Shown one piece after another: positions 33,916 through 41,630 of a stretch of 64,000 bases of DNA (the stretch's first letter is position 1; each line of letters opens with the position of its first letter). The translations under genes were made by a program, and so were the position numbers. Origin of the DNA: an uncultured Caulobacter sp. (GTDB lineage: Bacteria; Pseudomonadota; Alphaproteobacteria; Caulobacterales; Caulobacteraceae); the NCBI GenBank assembly GCA_937925635.1, contig CALALX010000091.1, positions 1 to 64,000 on the forward strand, read 5' to 3'. The notes under the pieces are model-generated. The model had not been told where the DNA came from. It saw only the letters and a list, made by a program, of their open reading frames with translations, and ran no database searches.

Positions 33916-35721
33916 ATGGCCGACGGCGCGGGCGAGGTCGGTTTCCTCGGCGTCCGACGGTCCCTGACGGGCAGAACCTGGCGGCGGCGGCCGGCGGACG
34001 AGGCGGTCGTCCGCGATCACCAGCTGCGTCACGACCTTTCAGAGCCGCTTGCGCGGGCGCTGGCCTCGCGCGGTGTCGGACCGGACGGCGCGACCGACTT
34101 CCTGTCGCCGACGCTGCGCAACCAGTTCCCGGACCCGTCGACATTCCGGGATATGGACCGCGCCGCGGAGATCCTCATCGATGCGCTGCAGCGCGGACGG
34201 CCGATGGCGGTCTTCGCTGACTACGACGTGGACGGCGCCTCCAGCGCCGCCCAGCTGGTGCGCTGGTTCCGCGCCATGGGTCACGAGCTGCCGATCTACG
34301 TGCCGGACCGCATCCTCGAGGGCTATGGCCCCAGTCCCATGGCGTTTCGACGCTTGAGGGACCAGGGCGCCGAGCTGGTGATCACCGTCGATTGCGGCGC
34401 GGCCGCCCATGACGCGCTGGTTTCGGCCCGCGACATCGGCCTGGACGTCGTGGTCGTCGACCATCACCTGATGCGGGGCGAGCCGCCGCCCGCCGCGGCG
34501 CTGGTCAATCCGAACCGACCAGATGACACGTCGGGGCAGGGACACCTGGCCGCCGCCGGGGTGACCTTCGTGCTGCTGGCGGCGCTCAATCGCGAGGCGC
34601 GCAAACGAGGCCTATTCGATGACCGCGCGGCGCCGGATATCATGCGATGGTTGGATCTGGCGGCCATGGGCGCCTTCTGCGACGTGACCAGCCTGACCGG
34701 CTTCAACCGCGCGATCGTCTCCCAGGGCCTGAAGGTGATGTCGGGCTGGGGCAACCCGGGCCTCAAGGCGCTTCTGGAGGTCGCCAAGGGGCAGGGACCG
34801 GCCACCGCCTTCCACGCCGGGTTCATTCTGGGGCCGCGGATCAACGCCGGCGGCCGGATCGGACGATCCGATCTCGGCGCCCGGCTGCTCTCGACGGACG
34901 ATCCAGCCGAGGCCGTCGCCCTGGCCGCAGAGCTGGATGCGCTCAACGCCTCCCGCAAGGAGGTCGAGACGGCCGTCATCGACGAGGCGACAAGCTTCAT
35001 CGAGCGCGACAGCAACCACGATCCGGAGGCTCCGGTGCTGGTGGTGGCCGGTGACGGCTGGCATCCGGGCGTGGTCGGCATCGCCGCCGCCCGCTTGCGC
35101 GAGCGCTATCGCAAACCGGTGATCGTGATCGGCGTCGACCGTCCTTCGGACACCGGCAAGGGATCGGGCCGCAGCCAGCCGGGCGTGAATCTCGGCAGGG
35201 CGGTCCAGGCCGCCTTCGACGAGGGCCTGCTGCTGTCAGGCGGCGGGCACGCGATGGCCGCCGGCCTCACGGTGCGGCCGTCTGGCGTGCCCGAACTGCG
35301 AGCCTTCCTGGAAGAGCGCCTGCGCGAGGAAATGATCGAGGCCGTCGCGGCCGACGCCGTCGAGATCGACGCCCTGGTCAGTCCCTCGGGCGCCACCCGC
35401 GCCCTGTGGACCGATTTCCAGCGCCTGGCGCCCTTTGGGCCCGGCAATCCCGAGCCGATGTTCGCCATCGCCGACGCGCGGATCGACCGGCCGATGATGC
35501 TCAAGGGCGGTCATGTGCGCTGCACGCTGATGGATGCCTCCGGCGGGCGGCTGAAGGCGGTGGCCTGGCGCGCCGGGGAGACCGATCTGGGCGCGCGGAT
35601 CATGGCCGGCGGCGCGTCGCTGCATGTCGTCGGCCGCCTGAAGCCGGACGACTGGCAGGGCCGTGAAAGCGTCGAACTGGAGATCGATGACGCCGCCGAT
35701 CCGCGGATGGCGACGGGCTGA
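33916..35721 (+). CDS. recJ: Single-stranded-DNA-specific exonuclease RecJ
   Basis: 5'-3' ssDNA exonuclease used in recombination and mismatch repair. The 601-residue protein carries the DHH-family motifs: FADYDVDGASSAAQL (motif I), ITVDCGAAAHDAL, VVVDHHLMRGEPP (DHH, motif III), AAMGAFCDVTSL and the DHHA1 motif SGGGHAMAAGLTV, with an OB-fold C-terminus (MLKGGHVRCTLMDASGGRLKAVAW). It is probably cotranscribed with glpX. Confidence 0.96.
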   Translation: MADGAGEVGFLGVRRSLTGRTWRRRPADEAVVRDHQLRHDLSEPLARALASRGVGPDGATDFLSPTLRNQFPDPSTFRDMDRAAEILIDALQRGRPMAVFADYDVDGASSAAQLVRWFRAMGHELPIYVPDRILEGYGPSPMAFRRLRDQGAELVITVDCGAAAHDALVSARDIGLDVVVVDHHLMRGEPPPAAALVNPNRPDDTSGQGHLAAAGVTFVLLAALNREARKRGLFDDRAAPDIMRWLDLAAMGAFCDVTSLTGFNRAIVSQGLKVMSGWGNPGLKALLEVAKGQGPATAFHAGFILGPRINAGGRIGRSDLGARLLSTDDPAEAVALAAELDALNASRKEVETAVIDEATSFIERDSNHDPEAPVLVVAGDGWHPGVVGIAAARLRERYRKPVIVIGVDRPSDTGKGSGRSQPGVNLGRAVQAAFDEGLLLSGGGHAMAAGLTVRPSGVPELRAFLEERLREEMIEAVAADAVEIDALVSPSGATRALWTDFQRLAPFGPGNPEPMFAIADARIDRPMMLKGGHVRCTLMDASGGRLKAVAWRAGETDLGARIMAGGASLHVVGRLKPDDWQGRESVELEIDDAADPRMATG

Positions 35722-35752
35722 AAAAAGGTCCGAAAACTCTCTTCGGAGGGGG

Positions 35753-35781
35753 TTGCGCGGGCCGGGCGACGCGAATATACA
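35753..35781 (+). promoter_or_regulatory. Promoter of tRNA-Glu
   Basis: TTGCGC (35753-35758), 17-bp spacer and TATACA (35776-35781), 20 bp before the mature tRNA. Confidence 0.6.
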
Positions 35782-35800
35782 GCCGCTTCCTCGCGACCGG

Positions 35801-35875
35801 GCGCCCTTCGTCTATCGGTTAGGACCCCAGATTTTCAATCTGGTAAGAGGGGTTCGATTCCCCTAGGGCGTGCCA
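35801..35875 (+). tRNA. tRNA-Glu (anticodon TTC)
   Basis: A 75-nt cloverleaf with encoded CCA. The acceptor gcgccct pairs with agggcgt (first pair G-T), the discriminator is G, the anticodon stem is cagat/atctg with loop tttcaat-type giving TTC, and the T arm is gaggggttcgattcccct. Confidence 0.95.
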
Positions 35876-35998
35876 TCGCGAGGCTTTCCCTCCCCAAAGA
35901 ATACAACCGTCCGTACCGCGACCTATCGTCGCGGAACGAGGCTGACGTCATTCCTCACGCGAATTGTCGGCTTGACGCCTCTCCTCCTGCGAGAACAG

Positions 35999-36007
35999 TG
36001 TTATAAT
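35999..36007 (+). promoter_or_regulatory. Extended -10 promoter of the double cold-shock gene
   Basis: TG-T-TATAAT is a perfect extended -10 element, striking in this GC-rich DNA. A TTGACG at 35972-35977 is 24 bp away and too far to act as a normal -35. The expected 5' leader before the start codon at 36052 is about 38 bases. Confidence 0.65.
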
Positions 36008-36051
36008 TGAGTGCTCGTCCAACGTGGACTTGGGACGGGGTAGAGGGGCGA

Positions 36052-36663
36052 ATGTCAGGTTTCGAATTCGAGGGACCGGAGGCGCACGAGGAGGCCGTGC
36101 GCATCGCGGGTCGCGTGAAGTGGTTCGACGCGGGAAAGGGCTACGGCTTCATTGTCCCGGACGATCCCGCGCAAACTGGACTGAAGGATGTCCTCCTCCA
36201 CATCACGTCCCTGCGGACGTCTGGACGCGAGTCGGCGCTCGAAGGATCCGCCATTGTCTGCGATGTCGTGCGTCGCCCGAAGGGCTGGCAGGTGTCGGAG
36301 GTCGTCGACCTCGACGAAAGCGCCGCCCCGCCGCCGATGGAGAGGACGCCCCGGCGGTTCGAAGAGTCCGGGCGCGGTTTTGCGCGGGATCGCGACCGCT
36401 TTGGCGGCGGTCGCCAGGACGCCCCGCGTCGACCTCAGCCGCCGCGGGCCGACGGTCCGCTCGAGCACTGCACCGTGAAGTGGTTCAACCGCACCAAGGG
36501 CTACGGTTTCGTGGTGCGCGACGCCGAACCCGGCGATATCTTCGTCCACATCGAGACCCTGCGTCGCAGCGGCCTTGAGGATCTGCAGCCCGGAGACGGC
36601 GTCATGGTGCGCTTCGCTGAGGGGCCCAAGGGTCTTGTGGTGGCCGAAATCTCGGCGTCCTGA
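36052..36663 (+). CDS. Double cold-shock-domain protein
   Basis: A 203-residue nucleic-acid-binding protein with two CSD folds: residues about 15-85 (GRVKWFDAGKGYGFIVPDD, then DVLLHITSL) and about 138-203 (CTVKWFNRTKGYGFVVRDA, DIFVHIETL). Both keep the RNP1 and RNP2 aromatic residues. They are joined by an Arg/Pro/Gly-rich linker (RRFEESGRGFARDRDRFGGG) of an RNA-binding type. This is the Caulobacter CspC/CspD-like architecture, used in stationary phase rather than for cold adaptation in that genus. The start at 36052 has a gagggg box. Confidence 0.93.
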   Translation: MSGFEFEGPEAHEEAVRIAGRVKWFDAGKGYGFIVPDDPAQTGLKDVLLHITSLRTSGRESALEGSAIVCDVVRRPKGWQVSEVVDLDESAAPPPMERTPRRFEESGRGFARDRDRFGGGRQDAPRRPQPPRADGPLEHCTVKWFNRTKGYGFVVRDAEPGDIFVHIETLRRSGLEDLQPGDGVMVRFAEGPKGLVVAEISAS

Positions 36664-36692
36664 GGGCGCCGGGTCGTATCCGGAGTGGTTCC

Positions 36693-37229
36693 TTGAATTG
36701 GATGACGCGTAACGCCCGCCGGTCGCTGATCCTGGCGGCCGTTCTGCTTGGCGCCGGGCTGGGCGCCAGCGCCTGTGGCGCGGGCGAGGCCGCCGTTGGC
36801 GGCGGCTCGTCGCCAGTCGACATCAACAAGCCCCACGAAACCTCGCCGACCTTCGTCACCGAGCCGCTCTGGATCGAGACCGCCGGCGGCCGCGTCGACT
36901 ATCGCGTCGAGATCGCCGATGACGAGGTCGAGCGCCAGCATGGATTGATGTACCGGACGGCCATGCCGGACGGTCACGGGATGCTGTTCATCTTCGAGCG
37001 TGCGAAGCCGCAGTCGTTCTGGATGCACAATACCTACATGCCGCTCGACATCATCTACATCGGCGCCGACGGCAGGATCGTCTCGATCGTCCAGGGCCGG
37101 CCGTTCGACGACAGACCGCTTCCCTCGGGCGCGCCGGCGCTGGGGGTGCTGGAGATCTACGCCGGCAAGGCGGCCGAGCAGGGCATCAATGTCGGCGATC
37201 GTGTCCACCACCGGATGTTCGGCGGGTGA
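36693..37229 (+). CDS. DUF192 family exported protein
   Basis: A 178-residue protein with an N-terminal signal (RRSLILAAVLLGAGLGASACG) and a DUF192 domain: RVEIADDEVERQHGLMYRTAMPDGHGMLFIFERAKPQ followed by FWMHNTYMPLDIIYIGADGRIV. It is probably periplasmic; the Cys after the hydrophobic run could be lipidated, although the lipobox is weak. It starts at TTG 36693 or ATG 36702. It overlaps the thioesterase gene by 4 bp. The biochemical function of DUF192 is unknown. Confidence 0.88.
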   Translation: MNWMTRNARRSLILAAVLLGAGLGASACGAGEAAVGGGSSPVDINKPHETSPTFVTEPLWIETAGGRVDYRVEIADDEVERQHGLMYRTAMPDGHGMLFIFERAKPQSFWMHNTYMPLDIIYIGADGRIVSIVQGRPFDDRPLPSGAPALGVLEIYAGKAAEQGINVGDRVHHRMFGG

Positions 37230-37651
37230 GCGTCGGTGAGATTCCGGCCCCGCCGGAAGGCTTCGTCCCCTCCAGCCGTGGCCCCTATACCACCCACAAC
37301 GGACCGATGTTCCACCGGCGCAACGCGGACGGCGGCCTGACGCACGCCTTCTTCGTGCTGCCGCGCCACTGCAACAGCATGGGCATCGTCCACGGCGGCA
37401 TGCTGTCGACCTTCTTCGACGGCGTCGTGGCCGGCGCGGTCGGCCGTGTCACGGGCGGCATGTCGGTGACGGTGCACCTGTCGCTCGACTTCCTGTCGAT
37501 GGCCCGCAAGGGCGAGTGGGTCTATGGTGAGGGCAGGGCGACCCGCCAGACGAAGGACCTGGTCTTCGCCGAGGGCCGCATCTTCATCGGCGACAAGGAC
37601 GTCCTGCGCGGCTCGGGCGTGTTCAAGCCGATGCACAGGAAGGCGGAGTAG
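37226..37651 (+). CDS. PaaI/hotdog-fold thioesterase
   Basis: A 141-residue hotdog-fold protein. The family motif HCNSMGIVHGGMLSTFFDGVVAGAV contains the acyl-CoA-binding HGG turn and the acidic position in FFDG. SVTVHLSLDFLSMARKGEWVYGEG and DKDVLRGSGVFKPM follow. It probably hydrolyses acyl-CoA thioesters. The GTG start overlaps the DUF192 gene, so the two are coupled. Confidence 0.9.
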   Translation: MSVGEIPAPPEGFVPSSRGPYTTHNGPMFHRRNADGGLTHAFFVLPRHCNSMGIVHGGMLSTFFDGVVAGAVGRVTGGMSVTVHLSLDFLSMARKGEWVYGEGRATRQTKDLVFAEGRIFIGDKDVLRGSGVFKPMHRKAE

Positions 37652-37654
37652 CTC

Positions 37655-37843
37655 TTGGCGAAACTCCGCGAACATCGAGCGAGGGTCGCCGCTGAGCTTG
37701 GTCTGTTTGTGAGGCAGTACGCCCGAAAGGCGCAGAAGCGCCAAGAGCCCAATGACCGTGACTATGACCGCAAGCTTGAAGAGCGGGTCAAACGCATGGC
37801 GCCGGAAGAGCTGGATGCGCTGTTGCGAGATGGCGAGGAGTAA
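37655..37843 (+). CDS. Small charged hypothetical protein (62 aa)
   Basis: Starts at TTG 37655 with a gcggag box 6 bases ahead, 3 bases after the thioesterase stop. It is highly charged and helical (LREHRARVAAELGLFVRQYARKAQKRQ, then LEERVKRMAPEELDALLRDGEE). No family is recognised; the tight spacing supports it being translated. Confidence 0.6.
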   Translation: MAKLREHRARVAAELGLFVRQYARKAQKRQEPNDRDYDRKLEERVKRMAPEELDALLRDGEE

Positions 37844-37901
37844 AGTCTCCGCTTCATTGCGGCGCAGCGCCTGTTCTGGCAAAGACGGCGCTTCCGTGAA
37901 G

Positions 37902-37980
<79 letters not shown>

Positions 37981-38006
37981 GAAGAGATCGATCGAAGAGG
38001 CATCGC

Positions 38007-38312
38007 ATGCTCGCGCGCATCTACCGTCCGGCCAAGACCGCCATGCAGTCCGGCAAGGCCAAGACCCGGGACTGGCTGCTCGAGTTCGAGCCGGCCGCCG
38101 CCAAGCGCGTCGATCCTCTGACCGGCTGGACCCAGTCGACCGACATGAACGGCCAGGTCCGCCTCAGCTTCGATAGCCGCGAGGAGGCCGTCGCCTACGC
38201 CCAGAAGCACGGCATCGCCTTTCAGATCTTCGAGCCGAAGGAGCCGAAGAAGATCATCAAGGCCTACGCCGACAATTTCGCCGCCGGCCGCAGGCAGCCC
38301 TGGACGCACTAG
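38007..38312 (+). CDS. NADH dehydrogenase accessory subunit, NDUFS4-like (ETC complex I subunit)
   Basis: A 101-residue protein of the NDUFS4/AQDQ family, an accessory subunit conserved between alphaproteobacteria and mitochondria. Motifs: ARIYRPAKTAMQSGKAKTRDWLLEFEP, DPLTGWTQSTDMNGQVRLSFDSREEAVAYAQKHG and the final YADNFAAGRRQPWTH. The start at 38007 has a gaagagg box. Confidence 0.94.
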   Translation: MLARIYRPAKTAMQSGKAKTRDWLLEFEPAAAKRVDPLTGWTQSTDMNGQVRLSFDSREEAVAYAQKHGIAFQIFEPKEPKKIIKAYADNFAAGRRQPWTH

Positions 38313-38335
38313 GCGCCGGGACCTTCACGTTCAGG

Positions 38336-38383
38336 GCGTGTCCCGAACAGCTGCGGGGGACACGCACTGAAGTGCATGTCCCC
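38336..38383. other. Mutually exclusive hairpins after the NDUFS4-like gene
   Basis: Three related words can pair in two ways: gcgtgtccc (38336-38344) with gggacacgc (38357-38365), or ggggacacgcact (38356-38368) with agtgcatgtcccc (38371-38383). No T-run follows, so it is not a standard terminator. Confidence 0.5.
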
Positions 38384-38414
38384 AGGGCCCAAACGCCGCT
38401 AAAGCAGGATCAAA

Positions 38415-38491
38415 GACCCCATAGCTCAACCGGATAGAGCATCCGCCTTCTAAGCGGACGGTTGCAGGTTCGAGTCCTGCTGGGGTCGCCA
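38415..38491 (+). tRNA. tRNA-Arg (anticodon TCT)
   Basis: A 77-nt cloverleaf with CCA: acceptor gacccca/tggggtc, discriminator G, anticodon stem tccgc/gcgga, loop cttctaa giving TCT, T arm gcaggttcgagtcctgc. It ends 4 bp before the convergent metC stop. Confidence 0.95.
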
Positions 38492-38495
38492 GCCT

Positions 38496-39647
38496 TCAGA
38501 CCGCCGCCGAGGCGTCGAGACCGGCCCGCAGGTCCGCGATGAGATCGTCCGGGCTTTCCAGACCGATGTGCAGCCGAACGACCGGACCGCCGTAGTCGAC
38601 GGCGACGGTGCGGCGCTGGAACTGCGGGTCACAGTTGATGGCCAGGCTCTCGAAGCCGCCCCAGGAAAAGCCGAGCCCGAACAGCTTCAGCGTATCGAGG
38701 AAGGCTTCCACCGCCGCCCGCGACGTCGGCCTGAGTACGAAGGCGAACAGGCCGCAAGCGCCGCTGAAGTCCCGGCTCCACAGGTCATGGCCGTCGTCGC
38801 CGGGCAGGGCGGGGTGGATGACCCGCAGCACCTCGGGCTGGGCCTGCAGCCAGCGCGCCACCGCCAGGCCGCTCTCGCCGTGCCGCGCCAGTCGGGTGGC
38901 GAGGGTGCGCAGTCCGCGCAAGGCCTGGTAAGCGTCGTCGCCGGTCACCGCCCAGCCATGATGGTGGACGGCGTCCTGCATCGCCGTGGCCAGCGCCGGA
39001 TCAACGACCGCTACCGAGCCCATGAACACGTCGGAATGGCCGCAGACGTACTTGGTTAGGGCCTGGATGCTGATGTCGACCCCGGCCGCCAGCGGCTTGA
39101 ACAGCAGGCCCGCGGCCCAGGTGTTGTCCATCAGGGTCAGGACGCCTCGCTCGCGCGCGGCGGCGGCGATGCCGGGCACATCTTGGATCTCAAAGCTCAG
39201 CGAGCCCGGCGATTCGAGCAGAATCAGCCGGGTGTTCGGCTTCGCCAGCGCCAGCACGCCCTCGGCGTCCAGACGGGCGTCGTAGTAGTCGACCCCGACG
39301 CCGAAGCGGGTCAGGACGCTGTCGCAGAAGACGCGGACGGGCTTGTAGACGGTGTCGACGACCAGCAGATGGTCGCCGGCCTTCAGGACAGCCGTGAGGG
39401 CCGCCGTGATCGCCGCCAGGCCGGAGGGGAAGACCTGCACGGCCTTGGCGCCCTCAAGCTCGCAAAGGGCCTCGCAGAGCGCGAACTGGGCGTTCAACCC
39501 GCCGCGGCCATAGCCGAGCGTGCCGTCGTAGAGGGCCTTGGCGTCGGGCAGCAGCACGGTCGACCCGCGCTGGATCGCCGGTCCGACGGTCCGGGCTTCC
39601 GGCACGCGCCCTGCGCCGGCGTGGATCAGGCGGGTTTTCTCGTCCAT
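38496..39647 (-). CDS. metC: Cystathionine beta-lyase
   Basis: PLP enzyme that cleaves cystathionine to homocysteine, pyruvate and ammonia. The 383-residue protein (ATG at 39647) belongs to the Cys/Met metabolism family: RLIHAGAGRVPEARTVGPAIQRGST, YGRGGLNAQFALCEALCELEGAKAV, FPSGLAAITAAL, TLMDNTWAAGLLFKPL and the Schiff-base Lys in ISIQALTKYVCGHSDVFMG; the C-terminus SWGGFESLA is typical of beta-lyases. It is the last gene of the cysK-sseA-metC unit. Confidence 0.93.
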   Translation of the reverse strand: MDEKTRLIHAGAGRVPEARTVGPAIQRGSTVLLPDAKALYDGTLGYGRGGLNAQFALCEALCELEGAKAVQVFPSGLAAITAALTAVLKAGDHLLVVDTVYKPVRVFCDSVLTRFGVGVDYYDARLDAEGVLALAKPNTRLILLESPGSLSFEIQDVPGIAAAARERGVLTLMDNTWAAGLLFKPLAAGVDISIQALTKYVCGHSDVFMGSVAVVDPALATAMQDAVHHHGWAVTGDDAYQALRGLRTLATRLARHGESGLAVARWLQAQPEVLRVIHPALPGDDGHDLWSRDFSGACGLFAFVLRPTSRAAVEAFLDTLKLFGLGFSWGGFESLAINCDPQFQRRTVAVDYGGPVVRLHIGLESPDDLIADLRAGLDASAAV

Positions 39648-39661
39648 CGGCTCAGCGCGGC

Positions 39662-40507
39662 TCAGGCCGCTCCCGTCACGACCTCGGTGTCGTCGCGTCC
39701 GCCCCACTCGGCCCAGGAGCCGTCGTAGACGGGCGCGCGGTCCTTGCCGATGCGCGCGAGGGCCAGCGACAGGATGCCGGCGGTGATGCCGGAGCCGCAG
39801 GTGGTGATGATCGGTCGATTCAGGTCGACGCCGGAGGCCTCGAACACCGCGAGCAGCTGCTCGGCGGTTTTGAGGGTGCCGTCCGGAGCCAGAACCTCGG
39901 AGGCCGGGACGTTGAAGGCGCCCGGCATGTGGCCGCTGCGCAGGCCTTCGCGAGGTTCGGGCTGGTCGCCCGAGAAGCGGCCGGCGGGACGGGCGTCCAG
40001 CAGCTGCTCCTTGCCCGAAGCGAGGGCGCGCTTCACCTGGCCCAGGTCGCGGACCAGGTCAGAGCTGTAGCGGACCGTGAAGTGGCGTTCCCTGGGCTGC
40101 GGCGGCCCATCGTCGATCGGCCGTCCCTCGGCGATCCATTTGGGCAGGCCGCCGTCGAGCACGACGACGTCTTCATGGCCCATGGCGCGGAAGGTCCACC
40201 AGACGCGGGCGGCCGAGCGCAGGCCCAGCTGGTCGTAGATCACCATGCGCGAGCCGTCGCCCAGGCCCAGCTTGCGCACCCGCGAGGCGAACTTCACGGG
40301 GCTGGGCAGCATGTGCGGCAGGTTCGTCCCGTCGTCGGCGATCTCGTCGATGTCGAAGAACACCGCGCCCGGAATATGCGCGAGCTTGAACTGCTCAAGC
40401 GGGTTCTTGCCCTCTTGCGGGAAGTACCAGCTGGCGTCGACGATCCGTACGTCCGGGGCGCCCAGGTGGTCAGCCAGCCAGGCGGTGGAGACGAGCGGAT
40501 CGGCCAT
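39662..40507 (-). CDS. sseA: 3-mercaptopyruvate sulfurtransferase
   Basis: Two-domain rhodanese-type enzyme (281 residues) that transfers sulfur from 3-mercaptopyruvate. The N-terminal domain has IVDASWYFPQEGKNP and HIPGAVFFDIDEIAD. The C-terminal catalytic loop is TTCGSGITA, the CG[S/T]G[V/I]T motif that marks mercaptopyruvate rather than thiosulfate preference. It lies between cysK (5-bp gap) and metC (14-bp gap). Confidence 0.95.
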   Translation of the reverse strand: MADPLVSTAWLADHLGAPDVRIVDASWYFPQEGKNPLEQFKLAHIPGAVFFDIDEIADDGTNLPHMLPSPVKFASRVRKLGLGDGSRMVIYDQLGLRSAARVWWTFRAMGHEDVVVLDGGLPKWIAEGRPIDDGPPQPRERHFTVRYSSDLVRDLGQVKRALASGKEQLLDARPAGRFSGDQPEPREGLRSGHMPGAFNVPASEVLAPDGTLKTAEQLLAVFEASGVDLNRPIITTCGSGITAGILSLALARIGKDRAPVYDGSWAEWGGRDDTEVVTGAA

Positions 40508-40512
40508 CAGTT

Positions 40513-41520
40513 CTATTCCCCTGCTAGCCAGCCCGGAACGGGGAGGCCGCGTTCCTTCAGGAACGCCGGATTGAAGAGCTTCGACTGATAGCGCGAACCA
40601 TAGTCGCAGAGAATGGTCACGATGGTGTGGCCGGGCCCCAATTCGCGCGCCAGCTTCACCGCGCCGGCGACGTTGACCCCGGACGACCCGCCGAGCACCA
40701 GGCCCTCGTGTTCCGCCAGCTCGAAAATGGTCGTCAGCATCTCCTCGTCGGACACCTGGAAGGGGTGATCAACCGTCAGGCCGTCGAGATTGGCCGTGAT
40801 CCGGCCCTGGCCGATGCCTTCGCTGATCGATGAGCCTTCGGCCTTCAGCTCGCCGTGAGCGTAGTAGTGATAGAGCGCCGCGCCATGGGGGTCGGCGAGG
40901 CCGATCTTCACCTCGGGGTTCCGCGCGCGCAGCGCCGCGGCGACGCCGGCCAGGGTGCCCCCCGACCCCACGGCGCAGATGAAACCGTCGACCTTGCCGC
41001 CGGTCTGGTCCCAGATCTCCGGACCGGTGCTGTCGATGTGGGCCTGGCGGTTGGCGATATTGTCGAACTGGTTGGCCCAGATCGCCCCGTTCGGATCGGT
41101 CCTGGCCAGCTCTTCTGCCAGGCGGCCGGAATAGCGGACATAGTTGTCGGGATTGGAGTAGGGGACGGCGTCGACCTCGACCAGCTCAGCGCCGGCCAGT
41201 CGGATGGCGTCCTTCTTCTCCTGGCTCTGGGTGCGCGGGATGACGATCGTGGTCCGGTAGCCCAGCGCCGAGGCGACCATGGCCAGGCCGATGCCGGTGT
41301 TGCCGGCCGTGCCCTCGACGATGCGGCCGCCTGGGCGCAGCAGGCCCCCGGCCTCGGCGTCGCGGATGATCCACAGGGCGGCGCGGTCCTTGACCGACTG
41401 GCCGGGATTGAGGAACTCGGCCTTGCCGAGAATCTCGCAGCCCGTCGCCTCGCTGGCGGCCTTCAGGCGGATCAGGGGCGTGTTCCCGATCAGGTCGAGA
41501 ACGCTTGAGGCGGCGGTCAT
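40513..41520 (-). CDS. cysK: Cysteine synthase A (O-acetylserine sulfhydrylase)
   Basis: PLP fold-type II enzyme, 335 residues from the ATG at 41520. Motifs: LIGNTPLIRL, FLNPGQSVKDRAALWII with the PLP Lys, VEGTAGNTGIGLAMVASALGY, AVGSGGTLAGVAAALR and VLGGSSGVNVAGA. The PLP phosphate-binding loop reads GSGGT. The sequence LNPGQSVKDR matches the subgroup with a longer C-terminal part (CYSKLFNPAFLKERGLP-type ending). It heads the sulfur amino acid cluster with sseA and metC. Confidence 0.94.
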   Translation of the reverse strand: MTAASSVLDLIGNTPLIRLKAASEATGCEILGKAEFLNPGQSVKDRAALWIIRDAEAGGLLRPGGRIVEGTAGNTGIGLAMVASALGYRTTIVIPRTQSQEKKDAIRLAGAELVEVDAVPYSNPDNYVRYSGRLAEELARTDPNGAIWANQFDNIANRQAHIDSTGPEIWDQTGGKVDGFICAVGSGGTLAGVAAALRARNPEVKIGLADPHGAALYHYYAHGELKAEGSSISEGIGQGRITANLDGLTVDHPFQVSDEEMLTTIFELAEHEGLVLGGSSGVNVAGAVKLARELGPGHTIVTILCDYGSRYQSKLFNPAFLKERGLPVPGWLAGE

Positions 41521-41630
41521 GGAGCGCTTCTTCTGGTGAGCCAGCGCCCTGTAGATCGTGTGCAGCGGCTGACAGGCAAGCGCAGTTTTTCTGATAGGGC
41601 GTCCTTCCTCTCCCAAGAAGAAGGAGCAAT

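Noticed and set aside
35972..35977. TTGACG as -35 box of the cold-shock gene promoter
   Set aside because: The spacer to TATAAT is 24 bp, too long; the extended -10 is sufficient.
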